A DNA stretch of 64,000 nucleotides from Phaeotremella fagi (Eukaryota; Basidiomycota; Tremellomycetes; Tremellales; Phaeotremellaceae), in assembly GCA_001599715.1 (NCBI GenBank), contig BCHU01000006.1, positions 1,098,765-1,162,764 on the forward strand, in the 5' to 3' direction. Shown here piece by piece: positions 45,417-56,268 of this stretch; position 1 is the stretch's first letter, and every line of letters starts with the position of its first letter. The position numbers and the translations under genes are program-made. The notes beneath the pieces are model-generated. The model ran no database searches, had not been told where the DNA came from, and saw nothing but the letters and a program-made list of their open reading frames with translations.

Positions 45417-46731
45417 ATGCCACTCGATCTCTCATCCTTATCAGCTGTTAACCTGTACAATGTCCGAAACAAGTGGACAGTCATCACTGGAGGTGGTTCA
45501 GGTGAGGTCTTTGTCCGAATTTAGCCTTTCCCCCCTATGTGTACGTGCTAACCATTCCTTAGGTATCGGTAGAGTCTTGGCATCAGCCTATGCAGTAAAC
45601 GGTGCCAATGTTATTATCACTGGACGAAGGAAGGAGGTTTTGGAAGAAACAGCCAAAGAAATCAACGAAGCCATCTCTGGGGGTCAAGGCAAGGTCTACC
45701 CGTAAGCTATCTTTATCTGGCACAAAACAGTATTTTATCATTTGTGAATAGGGTACAAGGTGACGTGTCTTCTAAAGCTGCTGTCGCTGCTATGGCTACG
45801 GCTATTGGTGAAGTCACCGAGGTCGTTGATGTTCTGATCAACTGTGCTGGTCTATTAAAGCCATGGCGAAAACAGTGTGACGTCAACGATGGTAAGTTTG
45901 ACTCACAAGACGACACTTTCCTCCTCTTACGTTCCTCGTAGTCGAAAATTTACAGTCCATGTTATGGGATGGTGTTGAAGAGTAAGCTAGTGTAAATTTC
46001 AGAGCTAATATGAAGTGATGACTTTGTGGACATGTCTCGAGGTGAGTTTCCTTCTTATCTGTTATCTTTGAATGCAGCTGACTCCTGTGATAGTCAACGT
46101 CAACGGTGAGATTCACAACAGCCTCACTTTCGTCTATCACATCTGACCATTCGATTAGGTGTTTACTTCACCACCGTCGCAATGATCCCTTTACTCAGAA
46201 AATCATCTCTACCTGTTGTCATTAACATCGCATCCCTTGCTGCTTTGGGATTGCAGAGAACAGGAAGTTCTGTTACTTTGGGAGCCACCAAAGCCGGTAG
46301 TGAGTCGCTTCCCAAGAATATCTCGACTAGTCCTGACCCTTCGTAGCTTTACACTTGACAGGATTATTGGCTTCACGACTGATCCCGTGAGTCCCATTTT
46401 TCGAAACATTGCACCCAGCTCAATCCCTTGCAGTTTCAAAATCCGTGTCAACGCGGTTTGCCCAGGTCTTTTCCCCAGTGCCATGACTGGTGATGGTAAG
46501 ACCCTCGCACCAGTCTTATCAGAAGCAGTCAAAGTCTCCCCTGTTGGAAGAGCAGGAAGACCAGAGGAGATCGCTGGACCAGTCTTGTTACTCGGATCAG
46601 ATGCTGGATCTTATATGGATAACGCAGTCTTGATTGTAGACGGTGGAAGATTGATCGTGAGTAGTAACTATTACACCTTTGAAGTCACAGCTGATATCGG
46701 TACAGACCATGTCAGCATTGTCATAGATTGA
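45417..46731 (+). CDS. Short-chain dehydrogenase/reductase B, catalytic Tyr apparently replaced by Leu
   Basis: The ATG at 45417 opens MPLDLSSLSAVNLYNVRNKW, then TVITGGGSG/IGRVLASAYAV across an intron, an intact TGxxxGIG cofactor site. VIITGRRKEVLEETAKEINE and VDVLINCAGLLKPW follow. The region around 45940-46160 is split into very small exons (NVNGVYFTT is the recognisable piece) and its borders are uncertain. The active-site segment reads VVINIASLAALGLQ, then SSVTLGATKAALHLT. The Lys is present, but the residue four before it is Leu where classical SDRs have Tyr. [15 protein letters not shown] and PVGRAGRPEEIAGPVLLLGS follow; the C-terminus is extended beyond IVDGGR. It may be catalytically altered. 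It shares its promoter with SDR A. Confidence 0.83.
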
Positions 46732-47081
46732 ATCGTCGTAGATTATATAGACTTCATAGTATCAGATCAGGGATGATATAAGATGACCGAAAAATCTAAA
46801 ATATTCGTATGCATCATGAGTTCAATTCAGCATCAAGGGAGCCCATGTCGTATCTTCTCTACATCAAAACCCAATATGCTATCGTCTCAACTTTCAAGTT
46901 TTGTGACCGTGTCAACTTCGCAGTGGTACAGTAGCATGCAAGAAAGAGGTTGACATTGAACTCTATGTATCTATGATCTATGACATCTTCAAATATTCTT
47001 GCGATACGATGAATAGCCTTCCTGACTCTTCCCATACCTTGAGCTTGTCTTTATTCACCCCCACTATCCACAATTACCCAT
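46732..47081. other. Convergent intergenic region between SDR B and D-2-hydroxyacid dehydrogenase
   Basis: 350 bases between two 3' ends. No open frame, repeat or motif copy was seen, consistent with terminator/polyadenylation sequence only. Confidence 0.45.
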
Positions 47082-48551
47082 CTAGTATCCCTTCTCCGGA
47101 TCTACAACATTCAATAAAGGCTTTCCCTGCTTGATTTGCTCAGCCTGTTTGATCAACAGATCCGCACCGAGATCAAAGTAGTTTGCGACGAAAGAACTAG
47201 TATGGGGTGTGACGATGACTTTGGGATGAGTAAACAATGGATGACCTTGAGGGAGAGGTTCTGGGTCGGTAACGTCTAAGACGGCACCAAAGAGGCCACC
47301 TTCCCGATCGAGGGCTTCGAGTAGGTCGCCTGTACTTGGTCAGCGATTGGTCTCATGCTAAACCTCAGAACTCACTGGATTTCACTAAGTCTCCACGTCC
47401 AACATTTACGAAAACAGCTGCAGGAGGTAAACGAGCTAGGTACAGTTAATGAGCCCCTGCTTCGCGAAATGAATCCGACAAGGGTGCTTACCTAACCTCT
47501 CCTTGGTCATCAACCATTCTGTCTTCGGTGTTGAGGGAAGACTAGCCACCAAGATTTCTGAGCGACTCAAGAACTCGTTGAAAGAGCTGTCATCCGTGGT
47601 TGAATACATTTCTGACGGTATTGAGCCTTCCACATCTCCAGTTCCCGGCACGACGTACTAAATGCAGGGTAAGTTTAATTCTGCTGCAGAGTGAGGGTAT
47701 CCAATGTCAGATTTAGAGATCAACTCACGCCAGTGTCCACTGCCCTCTTCCCACTCGAGTTTGCTGCAATGATCTTGCAGTTGAAGGATTTGAAAAGTCT
47801 CGCCGTCTCCCTATTGATATGACCGTAACCCTGGAAATTGAATGAGCGATCATATGTATTATAAATCAGAAGAGATGATGGACTTACAAGCAGTCCAACG
47901 GTTTTGCCCATGATCGACTGGTGGTGAGGAACTTTGGGCTCCCATCTGGCATCCTGCCTTGCCGCGAGGATTTGCAAGGGAATAGACATATAAACTGTAA
48001 AAAGAGAACATTCATCAGCCTCTCTGTTTCGTCAATCCACAAGGTTGAACGCACCATTGATCACGTTTGCGACGATGTACTGGGGCATGGCCACGACATG
48101 AATACCTGGAGCGATCTCAGTTTCATGCTTTCACGTACACAACTCACCAGAGGCAGAGCATACTTTGATTCGCTCTCTAGCTTCCTTTGATGCCATGAGC
48201 TTACCATCTAAAAAGATTTTCGCACCAGCTATAAATGAGAATCGCTCAATAAGCTACAAATACTCCTATCTATCTCACATGATAATGCCAAAGGTCAAGA
48301 ACTAACTTACCAGAAGAGAGTTGAACCATCTTGGTATTTGGCACCTGATCCAGAGAAGTCACTTTGGGAATACCTATCCAGTTGGTATACCAAACATCGG
48401 CCTCCTTGAGTATATGCTCAGGTATCTCCAAATCCGGGTTCAATCCATTCCCAATATTGTAAACTTTGGGAAAGACCTTCTCTATCTCAGCGAGCTTAGC
48501 CTTACTGATGTTCGCAGTGATGACAGCGGTAGTGAAAGATTCTTGAGTCAT
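47082..48551 (-). CDS. D-isomer-specific 2-hydroxyacid dehydrogenase
   Basis: NAD(P)-dependent enzyme that interconverts 2-oxo acids and D-2-hydroxy acids (glyoxylate, hydroxypyruvate, D-lactate types). The start at 48551 opens MTQESFTTAVITANISKAKL. Several small exons give FLDGKLMASKEARERIKVCS, IHVVAMPQYIVANVING and VYMSIPLQILAARQDARWEP. GYGHINRETARLFKSF is the NAD-binding GxGxxN motif. The catalytic Arg is in AVFVNVGRGDLV, the Glu in DVTDPEPLP, and the His in VIVTPHTSSFVANYF. It ends GKPLLNVVDPEKGY at 47082. About seven introns. It is divergent from the aminotransferase, with a motif copy in between, which suggests that the two act on the same 2-oxo acid. Confidence 0.88.
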
Positions 48552-48700
48552 AGTGGAACTCTTTTCGATATGGGTCGATGACTTAATTATGGCTCTGCCT
48601 TGGTGTTGTATCCCAACAAATCTCAGTTTTCAGGTGAAGAACAAGAAAAAAATCCTGACGTGGCATTTATTCGGTCATCTCCGACTTTCCCGAGCTAGTA

Positions 48701-48713
48701 GTGCCGTAGGCGA
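48701..48713. promoter_or_regulatory. Cluster palindromic motif, copy 6, in bidirectional promoter (GTGCCGTAGGCGA)
   Basis: Core GCCGTAGGC at 48703-48711, 150 bases from the hydroxyacid dehydrogenase start and 122 bases from the aminotransferase start. A single site in a 283-base shared promoter. Confidence 0.65.
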
Positions 48714-48834
48714 GTTTTGAGGTCAGTTGTCAAATGTGAATGTTCACCAGCACAATGGTTGTAAATTTAATTATTCATTCTTCATCACTATAGCTGAAAA
48801 GACCAACAGGTAGTCAACTATACAACTCATCATC

Positions 48835-50926
48835 ATGTCACCCGCACCCTCGCTTCCAGAAAGTCTCGATCTCCAACACCATCTGACCCCTCTTGTCAGA
48901 GCACAGCGACCTAGTGCAATGAAAGCGATGGGAAGATTGCTAAAGGAGAACAAGGGAATCAGGTCATTAGCTGGAGGTTTACCTCATCGTGAGTCGATTG
49001 AAGGTCCTGAACAGTCTCGTAATACATTTTTTGATTATTATTTTAGCCTCTCTCTTCCCCATGCAACACGCGACTTTCACAATGCCAACTCTGGAATCCA
49101 TTTCTAGTGGTTCTTTGGAGGGCTGGAAAAATGGAACCTCACAGACTGAGAACTTCCATTTCAAAAAAACTGGTCCTGGAACTGAGAATGATCCATCGGG
49201 AGTATATGACATCAACGAGGTCCTGCAATATGGTCTATCGAATGGTTTCCCGACGTTGATTGAGTTGATGGAGGAGCTCAACGAGTTGATGCACGGACGA
49301 GTCTTGAACGATTCAGAGATCTTCATCACCTGCGGAGGCTCAGATGGTGAGTGTTCTTTGCTTATAAGGTTTTGGTGGGTAAAATTGATTTTGACGTCTG
49401 TCTTGCGCAGGTATCTCGAAAGTGTTCCAACTTTTTGTGGAGCCAGTGAGTCTGGCTACTTTGTCACACCATTTGCAGTACTTACGAAATATTCACTTTC
49501 AGGGAATTGACACCGTATTGACCGAAGAGTATTCCTTCGATACATCCTTGATCAACGGCAAAGGCAGAGGTGCAAAATTTTTCCCAATCAAGACTGATGA
49601 CGATGGTATGGTCCCCGAGGATCTGGAGGATGTCTTATCGAACTGGGACGAAGCGAAGAAAGGACGCAAACCTCATTTGATTTATACTATTCCCTGTGGA
49701 CAGAATCCAACTGGTTCTGTGATGCCTGCGGAGCGTTACGAGAAGATTTATGAGATCTGTTCGAAGCACGACGTTATCATGTGAGTCGTCCTCGATACAT
49801 TCCTGGATTCTGGCTGACAATGGATGCAGAATGGAAGACGATCCGTACTTTGGTTGGTACATGCTACTTCATGTTTGAATTGGAACTGACTGAATCTCTT
49901 TAGCACTCCAATACAAGCCATACGTTGCAGATGTCACCAAGCGAGAAGAGATCTCGTCAGAGGCTCGAAACTCCATGTCCAATATCCCCTTGGGTCAAGA
50001 ACATTCACGAGAAGTTGCAAAAGTTTTCAACGACTATGCTGGCATCAGGAGCTACCTCAGTCGAGATACAGAAGGAAGAGTTGTGAGAATAGACACATTT
50101 AGTAAGATCTTTGGACCAGGTATCCGAACTGGATGGATTGCCTGTAATTCCCTTTTTGCAGAAAGGTTGATGAGGCTTGGAGGTAAGCGATCGTCCGCGT
50201 TCCTTTACAAAGATCAGTGACTTACCTCAATGAACAGAATCGTCAACGCAGAGTCCTAACAATGTCGGACAAGCAATTCTAGCCAGTTACTTGTCACCTG
50301 GACACTGGGGTGTTACTGGATTTATGCGTTGGATGTGGGGTAAGTCATTACATTCCTGTTTTATCCTGCATGTGCTAATGTTCGATGTCGTTTCTAGCGG
50401 TTCGACTCGAGTACCAAATGAAGAGAGACTATTTCATCGATTGTCTTACTAAATACTGTGATCCAAACCTTGTCTCAACCAAACCTTGTGGAGCCGGAAT
50501 GTTCCAATTCCTCGAAATCAACATCAAATCCCATGCTCGCTACAGTCGCACCAAGATCGTATCCGTCGCTGAAATTCCAACACAGACGTCTGACAAGATC
50601 ACCAGTAAACCGTTCGTTGGAACTGAGAGTGGGGACTACACAACGAACACGAGTGAATTGATGGATGAATTATGGCAATGCTTGATTGAAGAGGCAGGAG
50701 TCTTGTTGATGCCTGCTAAATTTTTCCTCGTCGAAAGACCAGGTGTGGATCAGACTGATAGATTGAATTTCTTCCGTGCAACGGTAAGTCATAGAAGTTT
50801 ATCTGTCTTGGACGTCGTTTTTCTGACACTTTGGTTGGGTTGTAGTTTGCCGGTGACATGCCTAACATCGACGAATCTCTCAAATCATTTGGAGCAGGAT
50901 TGAAAAAGTGGTTTGAAAGGGGATAG
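48835..50926 (+). CDS. PLP-dependent aminotransferase, class I/II (ARO8/alpha-aminoadipate type)
   Basis: Transfers the amino group of an aromatic or other amino acid to a 2-oxo acid. The ATG at 48835 opens MSPAPSLPESLDLQHHLTPL, then MKAMGRLLKENKGIRSLAGG followed by LP. LQYGLSNGFPTLIELMEELN, ITCGGSDGISKVFQLFVEPG and EEYSFDTSLINGKGRGAKFF build the large domain. PHLIYTIPCGQNPTGSVMPA and DVIMMEDDPYF contain the Asn and Asp that hold PLP. The Schiff-base Lys is in RIDTFSKIFGPGIRTGW. The C-terminal part includes KPCGAGMFQFLEI and ends LKKWFERG at 50926. About nine introns. It is divergent from the D-2-hydroxyacid dehydrogenase. The aromatic/aminoadipate grouping is by sequence character; the amino acid used is inference. 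Confidence 0.91.
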
Positions 50927-51300
50927 GACTAGTTAGACCAGATACGAGATAGCCATACTTATAGAGTAGTCCGGATGTATGTAATTGTTACGACTACAAA
51001 CGTTCCACTGTCAACATCTCAAATGCAACGATTACGAGGCTAGATCTTTGAAATGATGAGGTGATTGCTGTCATAAATGAAATTAATAAGATGATTTATG
51101 CATGTGAGGTGTCAAGTACAAGATATTGATCGGAGTGGAAGAGTTGCTGCATCAACAGAGCGTTCAGAGTGAAATATACCATGGAAGTCGCTTAATCAAC
51201 AACGAGATATACTTCCTAAGAATGATTAGCTACATTCGTATCTTTGAGCGAATGAAGAAAACTTACAGTCCCCATCCATTTGCTCCTATCCGCCTATCCC
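50927..51300. other. Convergent intergenic region, aminotransferase and PEPM-like gene 3' ends
   Basis: 374 bases with no supported gene and no motif copy. A small frame at 51126-51392 overlaps the neighbouring gene antisense and is not credible. Confidence 0.45.
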
Positions 51301-52233
51301 TCAAATCTTCTTCCACTCATCTTCTGCAGCCAACCAACCAATATCCCTTTCTAGGAGCTCACGTTGCTCTTCCTTGCTGTAACCACCCATAGTGTGCTCG
51401 TCCGAGTAGCGTGTGCTTTGAGATTTAAATACCTGTTTACCGTAATCCATCATACCGTACATGGATCCCTTTTCAAGGTAATGCATGGTAACCAAGTTGA
51501 AACCCAAAGCCGCAATATCCTCGAGCTCGACGAAAGGCTTGCCATCAACGACAGCGACATCACCAAACATCTTCCATCCTGGGAGAGCCTTAGCTACCTT
51601 CTGACATTCTTCTAAAGTACGAAGACCATGAACATATGTCATTTCCGCACCTAGTGCTTCTGCACGTACACAACGCTCGATAGCGTCATCAAGACCTTTT
51701 TCGAGTTTGGATTCAGTTCGGGCAATGACCACACAATCGGTACCTTCGCAAGCATCGATTGCGGCTTTGATTTTAGTGAGCCAGAGTTCTTGGGAAATGA
51801 CTGGGTGCTCGATATTACCGTCAAGCTTACCAGCCAAAGTAGCTGCTTCCATAGCTCGTCCGAAACGGGCGTAACCACGTTCGTTTGGTGTGTCCTCGAG
51901 AAGGATGGCAGCGGCACCTGCCTTAGCCAACCTCCTGCAGGTTCTGTAAGCCTGAGCTACGTCACCAAAACAGTCGTCTGCGTCGATGATGAGTGGTAGA
52001 GGTGAATAATCTGAGATTCTGTCCGTTGCCCAGATAAGTTCTTCCTGGTTGTGAAGTCCCATATCGGGGACACCAGACATACTGAAACCTAAGGATGCAC
52101 CACTGAGAAGAATAGCTTTGAACCCAGCCATCTCAGCAGCTTTGGCAGAGTAACAGTCCCAAACGCAAGGAGTGAAGACCTGTCCGGCAGACATGAGTTC
52201 ACGGAATGTTTTTCTGGGTCGTTTGTCGAACAT
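51301..52233 (-). CDS. Isocitrate lyase/PEP mutase superfamily lyase, intronless
   Basis: Members split or rearrange 2-oxo/2-hydroxy acids (2-methylisocitrate, dimethylmalate, oxaloacetate, phosphonopyruvate). A single uninterrupted frame of 310 codons from ATG 52233 opens MFDKRPRKTFRELMSAGQVF. ILLSGASLGFSMSGVPDMG, then LPLIIDADDCFGDVAQAYRT (metal-binding Asp cluster), and AAAILLEDTPNERGYARFG follow. VISQELWLTKIKAAIDACEG and CVVIARTESKLEKGLDDAIE are characteristic. The canonical KKCGH loop of isocitrate lyase is absent, and the loop after LLEDTPNERG looks more like the oxaloacetate-hydrolase/carboxy-PEP-mutase branch. The only larger gene in the window without introns, which would fit a bacterial origin or retrotransposition. 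Its start faces a 1-kb region with motif copy 7. Confidence 0.9.
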   Translation of the reverse strand: MFDKRPRKTFRELMSAGQVFTPCVWDCYSAKAAEMAGFKAILLSGASLGFSMSGVPDMGLHNQEELIWATDRISDYSPLPLIIDADDCFGDVAQAYRTCRRLAKAGAAAILLEDTPNERGYARFGRAMEAATLAGKLDGNIEHPVISQELWLTKIKAAIDACEGTDCVVIARTESKLEKGLDDAIERCVRAEALGAEMTYVHGLRTLEECQKVAKALPGWKMFGDVAVVDGKPFVELEDIAALGFNLVTMHYLEKGSMYGMMDYGKQVFKSQSTRYSDEHTMGGYSKEEQRELLERDIGWLAAEDEWKKI

Positions 52234-53237
52234 TTTGATCAGTTGAAAAGGGGTGTGATGTGCGGTGAGTGTCGAAAGGCAAGTCTGATATCAAGTGCGA
52301 TACTACACCAGAAAGGTCAGTACAATTGGATGACCTCGATAAAACGACGACTTACGAGATTCTAGCAAGTTGATAGGCCCTCTGTGGTTTGAAGAATGGA
52401 TGTAATGGTTGAAAAGTTTTTAACATCAAGAAGCAGTGAGTGCTACACATTACACAGATAACCAAAATTGGCCGTAGGCGAGATGTTGAAACCCTGGATT
52501 TCTCACCAATTGGAATTAGCGTGACCGCATGCTTCCACCTTCTTCATTCCCGTACGGTCTAAATCTATTTTCGGTCACTCTGTTGCTAGGCATTAATTAA
52601 ATATTCACAGAGCTTAAACTTAGTGAGATGCCCATCAAAAGAGAGTGTACTTACAGACACGTGCCTTAATCAACACTGAAGTATTCCGAATCTCACTCTG
52701 TATTCTCGGAGTAAACACACGTCCACGAAGAAGACTCTGACTACCAGATGGACATGGCAAGGAGCAGTAAGATGTACCTGCTCTGGAGCTTGATACGATT
52801 ATGTAGGAGTCAATTAAGCAATTACTCTCAGACCTTTAAACAGGGGACCGAGATGAAAGCTAGCGCTTGGCTGCTGGACGATTACGTGGCTAGCTCAACA
52901 GTTTAGGTATATATATTAATACTTAAATTAAATAATTTATGTACGTCTCTCCAGTGCAGCTATCTGCAGAGTAAGTTACTTGACTTACCACAACCTGATT
53001 AAATATAATTGAATTTAGGCAAGCCGTGTGTGATCGTCAATCAGATCAATCATGCATATGATGGATAAACTTCAGGTACCATCAACCCTCTTATCACCTT
53101 GCACCGTCTTGCCGACGCGTAGACTGACTTCGTAGTAACATTCTCAATGGCTAGCATGCGTTGGCAACATACTCTGGCATTCACGCTGAAAATCATTTGA
53201 TTCCTACACTTCATCCATCTCATACGTTACTACCGAA
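52234..53237. other. Divergent promoter region of PEPM-like lyase and ketoreductase, with motif copy 7
   Basis: 1.0 kb between divergent starts. It contains the motif at 52469-52481, an AT-rich block (tatatatattaatacttaaa) near 52910-52930, and a half-match TTGCCGAC at 53109-53116, about 120 bases before the ketoreductase ATG. No gene is supported. Confidence 0.5.
52469..52481. promoter_or_regulatory. Cluster palindromic motif, copy 7 (TGGCCGTAGGCGA)
   Basis: Core GCCGTAGGC at 52471-52479, 238 bases upstream of the PEPM-like gene start, in the region shared with the divergent ketoreductase. The rightmost exact core copy in the window. Confidence 0.62.
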
Positions 53238-54574
53238 ATGCCAGCAATTCAGAAAGGATCTTTAGTTCTTGTCACTGGAGCAACTGGGTTCCTCGCAGCG
53301 TAAGTGTTCAAAATAGCATTCTCTAAACTTTAGTCATACTGTGAAAATCCTATTGGAGGAAGGCTTTCCCGTGAGAGGGACTGTTCGCTCGAAGGCAAAA
53401 GGAAACTATCTTTCAGATCTTTTCAAAGATCTCCCCGCTCCATTCGAATATGTCATCGTTGAAGATATCGAGAAGGTAAATCAAACGCCGTTATAGAGCT
53501 AAAGCTAGGCCGATGCATTCGACGAAGCCGTTAAAGACGTTGTTGGAGTGATCCACATGGCCAGCCCTTTCCATATGAAAGCTGATCATCCAAACGATCT
53601 CATTGGGCCAGCGGTTGGAGGTACCGTTGGTATTCTGCAGAGTTTGAAAAAATTGAAGTGAGTCCGGTGGTACTGCTATGCTGACAATTAGTCCCAAAGC
53701 TCAGCGAGTCGTTGTCACCAGTTCCTGTGCTTCCATTAAGGAAGATTCCAAACCCCAGCCATTCCATTACACAGAAAAGGGTGAGTGTAGATTGAGTGAT
53801 CGGAACGCTTACTTTAGATTGGAACGAATCTAGTCCGGGAGTTTGCGAAGCAAAAGGCCGTGACGCCCCCGCTTCAGACAAATATAGAGGTACGAACAAC
53901 TGAGAATTAAACTGATGTCAGCAAGCAAAACTCTTGCAGAGAGAGCACTGTGGAAGTTTTTAGAGGATCCCTCATTAAGTTTTGATGGTGTCTCGATCAA
54001 TCCACCGATGGTAGGTCAAAGTCCAATCTTCGCTAATCATAGGTTTATGGACCCATCATTCATCCAGTTGCGACCCCAGAAGATCTCAACACTTCCGTCG
54101 GTATGTTAAAAAACGCAAACATTGCTGATTTTAGCTACCTTCTACAGTTGGTTAAAAGGTGGTAAATCCGAATCCGATATTCCCATGATAGCAACTTCCA
54201 ATTTCGTTGACGTTAGAGATGGTACGTCTAGGTGTGACAACACTGACTCCTAGTTTCACTGGCCCATGTTCGTGCTCTTACAGTTGTGGAAGCATCTGGA
54301 CAACGTTTCATTACAAGTGCTGGTCCTGCATCTCCTAACGATCTCTGCTTGGTGAGTTTAGTGGGGACGTGACTAACTCCAGGGTATTCACAAATATTTC
54401 CCTCAATTCCATGATGTTCCAAATGGAGATGTCGAAAATGTCGCAAAAATCAATGCTGCAAGTAATGTGTTTGACGGATCAAAAGCTTCTACCATACTGG
54501 GTATCGAATATCGAGATATCGACATATGCGTTAAGGACATGGGAGAGTGTTTGATCAAAAAGTTCAACCTCTAG
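53238..54574 (+). CDS. NAD(P)-dependent ketoreductase, dihydroflavonol-4-reductase/GRE2-like extended SDR
   Basis: Reduces aldehydes or ketones such as methylglyoxal or 2-oxo compounds. The ATG at 53238 opens MPAIQKGSLVLVTGATGFLA, the TGxTGFxA cofactor motif, then an intron and HTVKILLEEGFPVRGTVRSK. VVGVIHMASPFHM and QRVVVTSSCASIKED (catalytic Ser) follow. The active site KYRASKTLAERALWKF is formed across an intron and contains YxxxK. DVRDVSLAHVRAL and GIHKYFPQFHDVPNGD complete the family pattern. It ends LIKKFNL at 54572-54574. About seven introns. It is divergent from the PEPM-like lyase and is the last gene on the right that plausibly belongs to the motif-bearing cluster. Confidence 0.88.
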
Positions 54575-55049
54575 GCTTTCACGTTTATAACTTGTTGCTA
54601 TAAATGTTTGTCTGGTCTCCTGGTACAATGGTTTCCGAATGTGTTATACTTACTGTACATCCTAAAATATTGTGCGATCTTAAGTGCATACCAAATGCTA
54701 CTGAACGAGAAACAAGACCGCGGCTTTCAGTTCTTATCAATCACCTGTTCGGAAAGCCATGGACTTCAAGAAGCGATTCGGCATAAAAACTGAACACACA
54801 TCAGTTGAAATGATTGGCTTACTCTGACCGTTGATATTGTAACTCACTCTTTTCATAGAAGGGGGAAAATATATCGCCGCAGATGGTCTGTAAATCACTT
54901 CTTGAAAAAGCAGTCTTTGCCTGCTTCGTTCAACCTTTGTATTTTCTACAGTAAAAGGATGTCCGAAGGGGTAATAATACTGTACATATATTTTCCGTTT
55001 CTTCCAGAAGTCCTTCTTTCTTAACTTTCTACATATACAAGTTTACAGT
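54575..55049. other. Intergenic: ketoreductase 3' region and SGNH esterase A promoter
   Basis: 475 bases without a gene. The sequence TGTCCGAAGGGGT at 54960-54972 resembles the cluster motif with one change in each half; I do not count it as a copy. AT-rich TATA-like sequence (tgtacatatatttt) at about 54982-54995. Confidence 0.45.
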
Positions 55050-56268
55050 ATGAGTAAATCAACCAAAATTTCAATCATAGCAGTAGTGAGTCTATCCATA
55101 TACAGTTTTGTTGTTTAAGAAGCTCATCAACATTTAGGGAGACTCCTTAATCGAGAGGAGCCGATTCGTTGCAGAACTGCAGAGCTACTATTGTCGCCAC
55201 GCCTCAGTAGAAAATTGGGGATGCGGGGGTAAGTGTGATAACAACCTAATACTGTATTAAGCTTGGTCTTCATTGTGTTGACGTTCTTGTTCAGGATATA
55301 ATTCAAGAATGTAAGCATGTACTGTGCTCATCAGTACATATACCCAATTAATACATTTTCTTTATTTTCGCAGGTTACTCCAAGCCCTTAAACAGGCTTT
55401 TGCGTCCGAAGAACAACGGAAAAACGGTGATGTAGAGGAGTACCGACTCATAACCATTCTTGTTGGTAGGTTAGATAAGAGATTCTGACTGTACAATTTG
55501 ATTGATTGATTCATTCAGGATCTAACGATGCTACAATCAATCCTCCGGAAAGTGAAGGCTGGGAGGGAAGTGTAAATCAATTTATTCCTATCGAGGAATA
55601 CGAGAAGAATCTCACAGAGGCGATCAATTGTTGCTTAGAAACCGGCAAGAAGTCAAAAACCTATACAAAGGTTATCCTTATCACCCCTCCTTCTTTTGTG
55701 GCTTCTCTTGCCGACAAAAGAAGTGACGACTTCGCTAGAAAACAAGGGATCTCCTTAGAAGCCGTCGTTCGTCGAACTAAAACCAACACTCACGAGTATG
55801 CCAAGGCTGCTCTTCGGGTTGCAGACGAAAATGGTGTGCCCTGTGTTGATTTCTATAGCGATCTCATCAGAAAAGCTGGTAGAGAAGATGATGAGTCTCT
55901 CGGACCTTATTTCGTACCGTGAGTGCAACAAACCTTCATAAAAACACAATGTTACTGATTTTAAATCCTTAGCGATGGTCTCCATCTCTCAGATATGGGT
56001 TCTGAGGTTCTCTTTGAGTCCTTCAAGGCAACGGTCGAAGCTAAATATCCCGAGATGAAAGTCAGTGGGATAGATACGGAGGGTGGTCTCACTACCATCT
56101 ATCCGTTGTACGTTATCATATCTTATTGAAGATTGACTGACTGACTGCATTGATAGTTTTCGAGAGGTTGCCGGTGAAGACTACGAAACAGTCTTCGAGA
56201 ATCATAGACAAAGACGAGAGGCGCAAATCTATAGAGACTTCTCTAGTTGGCGAGAATCATCAGACTGA
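55050..56268 (+). CDS. SGNH/GDSL esterase A (IAH1-like)
   Basis: Serine esterase of the SGNH fold; yeast IAH1 hydrolyses acetate esters. The ATG at 55050 opens MSKSTKISIIAV, and an intron joins it to GDSLIERSRFVAELQSYYCR, with the nucleophile Ser in GDSL. The block-II Gly is in HASVENWGCGGYNSRM. GSNDATINP is block III (Asn), preceded by YRLITILV. VILITPPSFVASL and the catalytic pair in DGLHLSDMGSEVLF (Asp, His) follow. It ends YRDFSSWRESSD at 56268. Five introns. No signal peptide, so cytoplasmic. It is followed in the same direction by a paralogue 416 bases downstream, so the two form a tandem duplicate. Confidence 0.91.

Noticed and set aside
45792..45800. GGCTACGGC inside SDR B, similar to the motif core
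   Set aside because: One core mismatch and located in coding sequence.
54960..54972. TGTCCGAAGGGGT upstream of SGNH esterase A, similar to the cluster motif
   Set aside because: Both half sites of the core are altered, so it is not counted as a copy.
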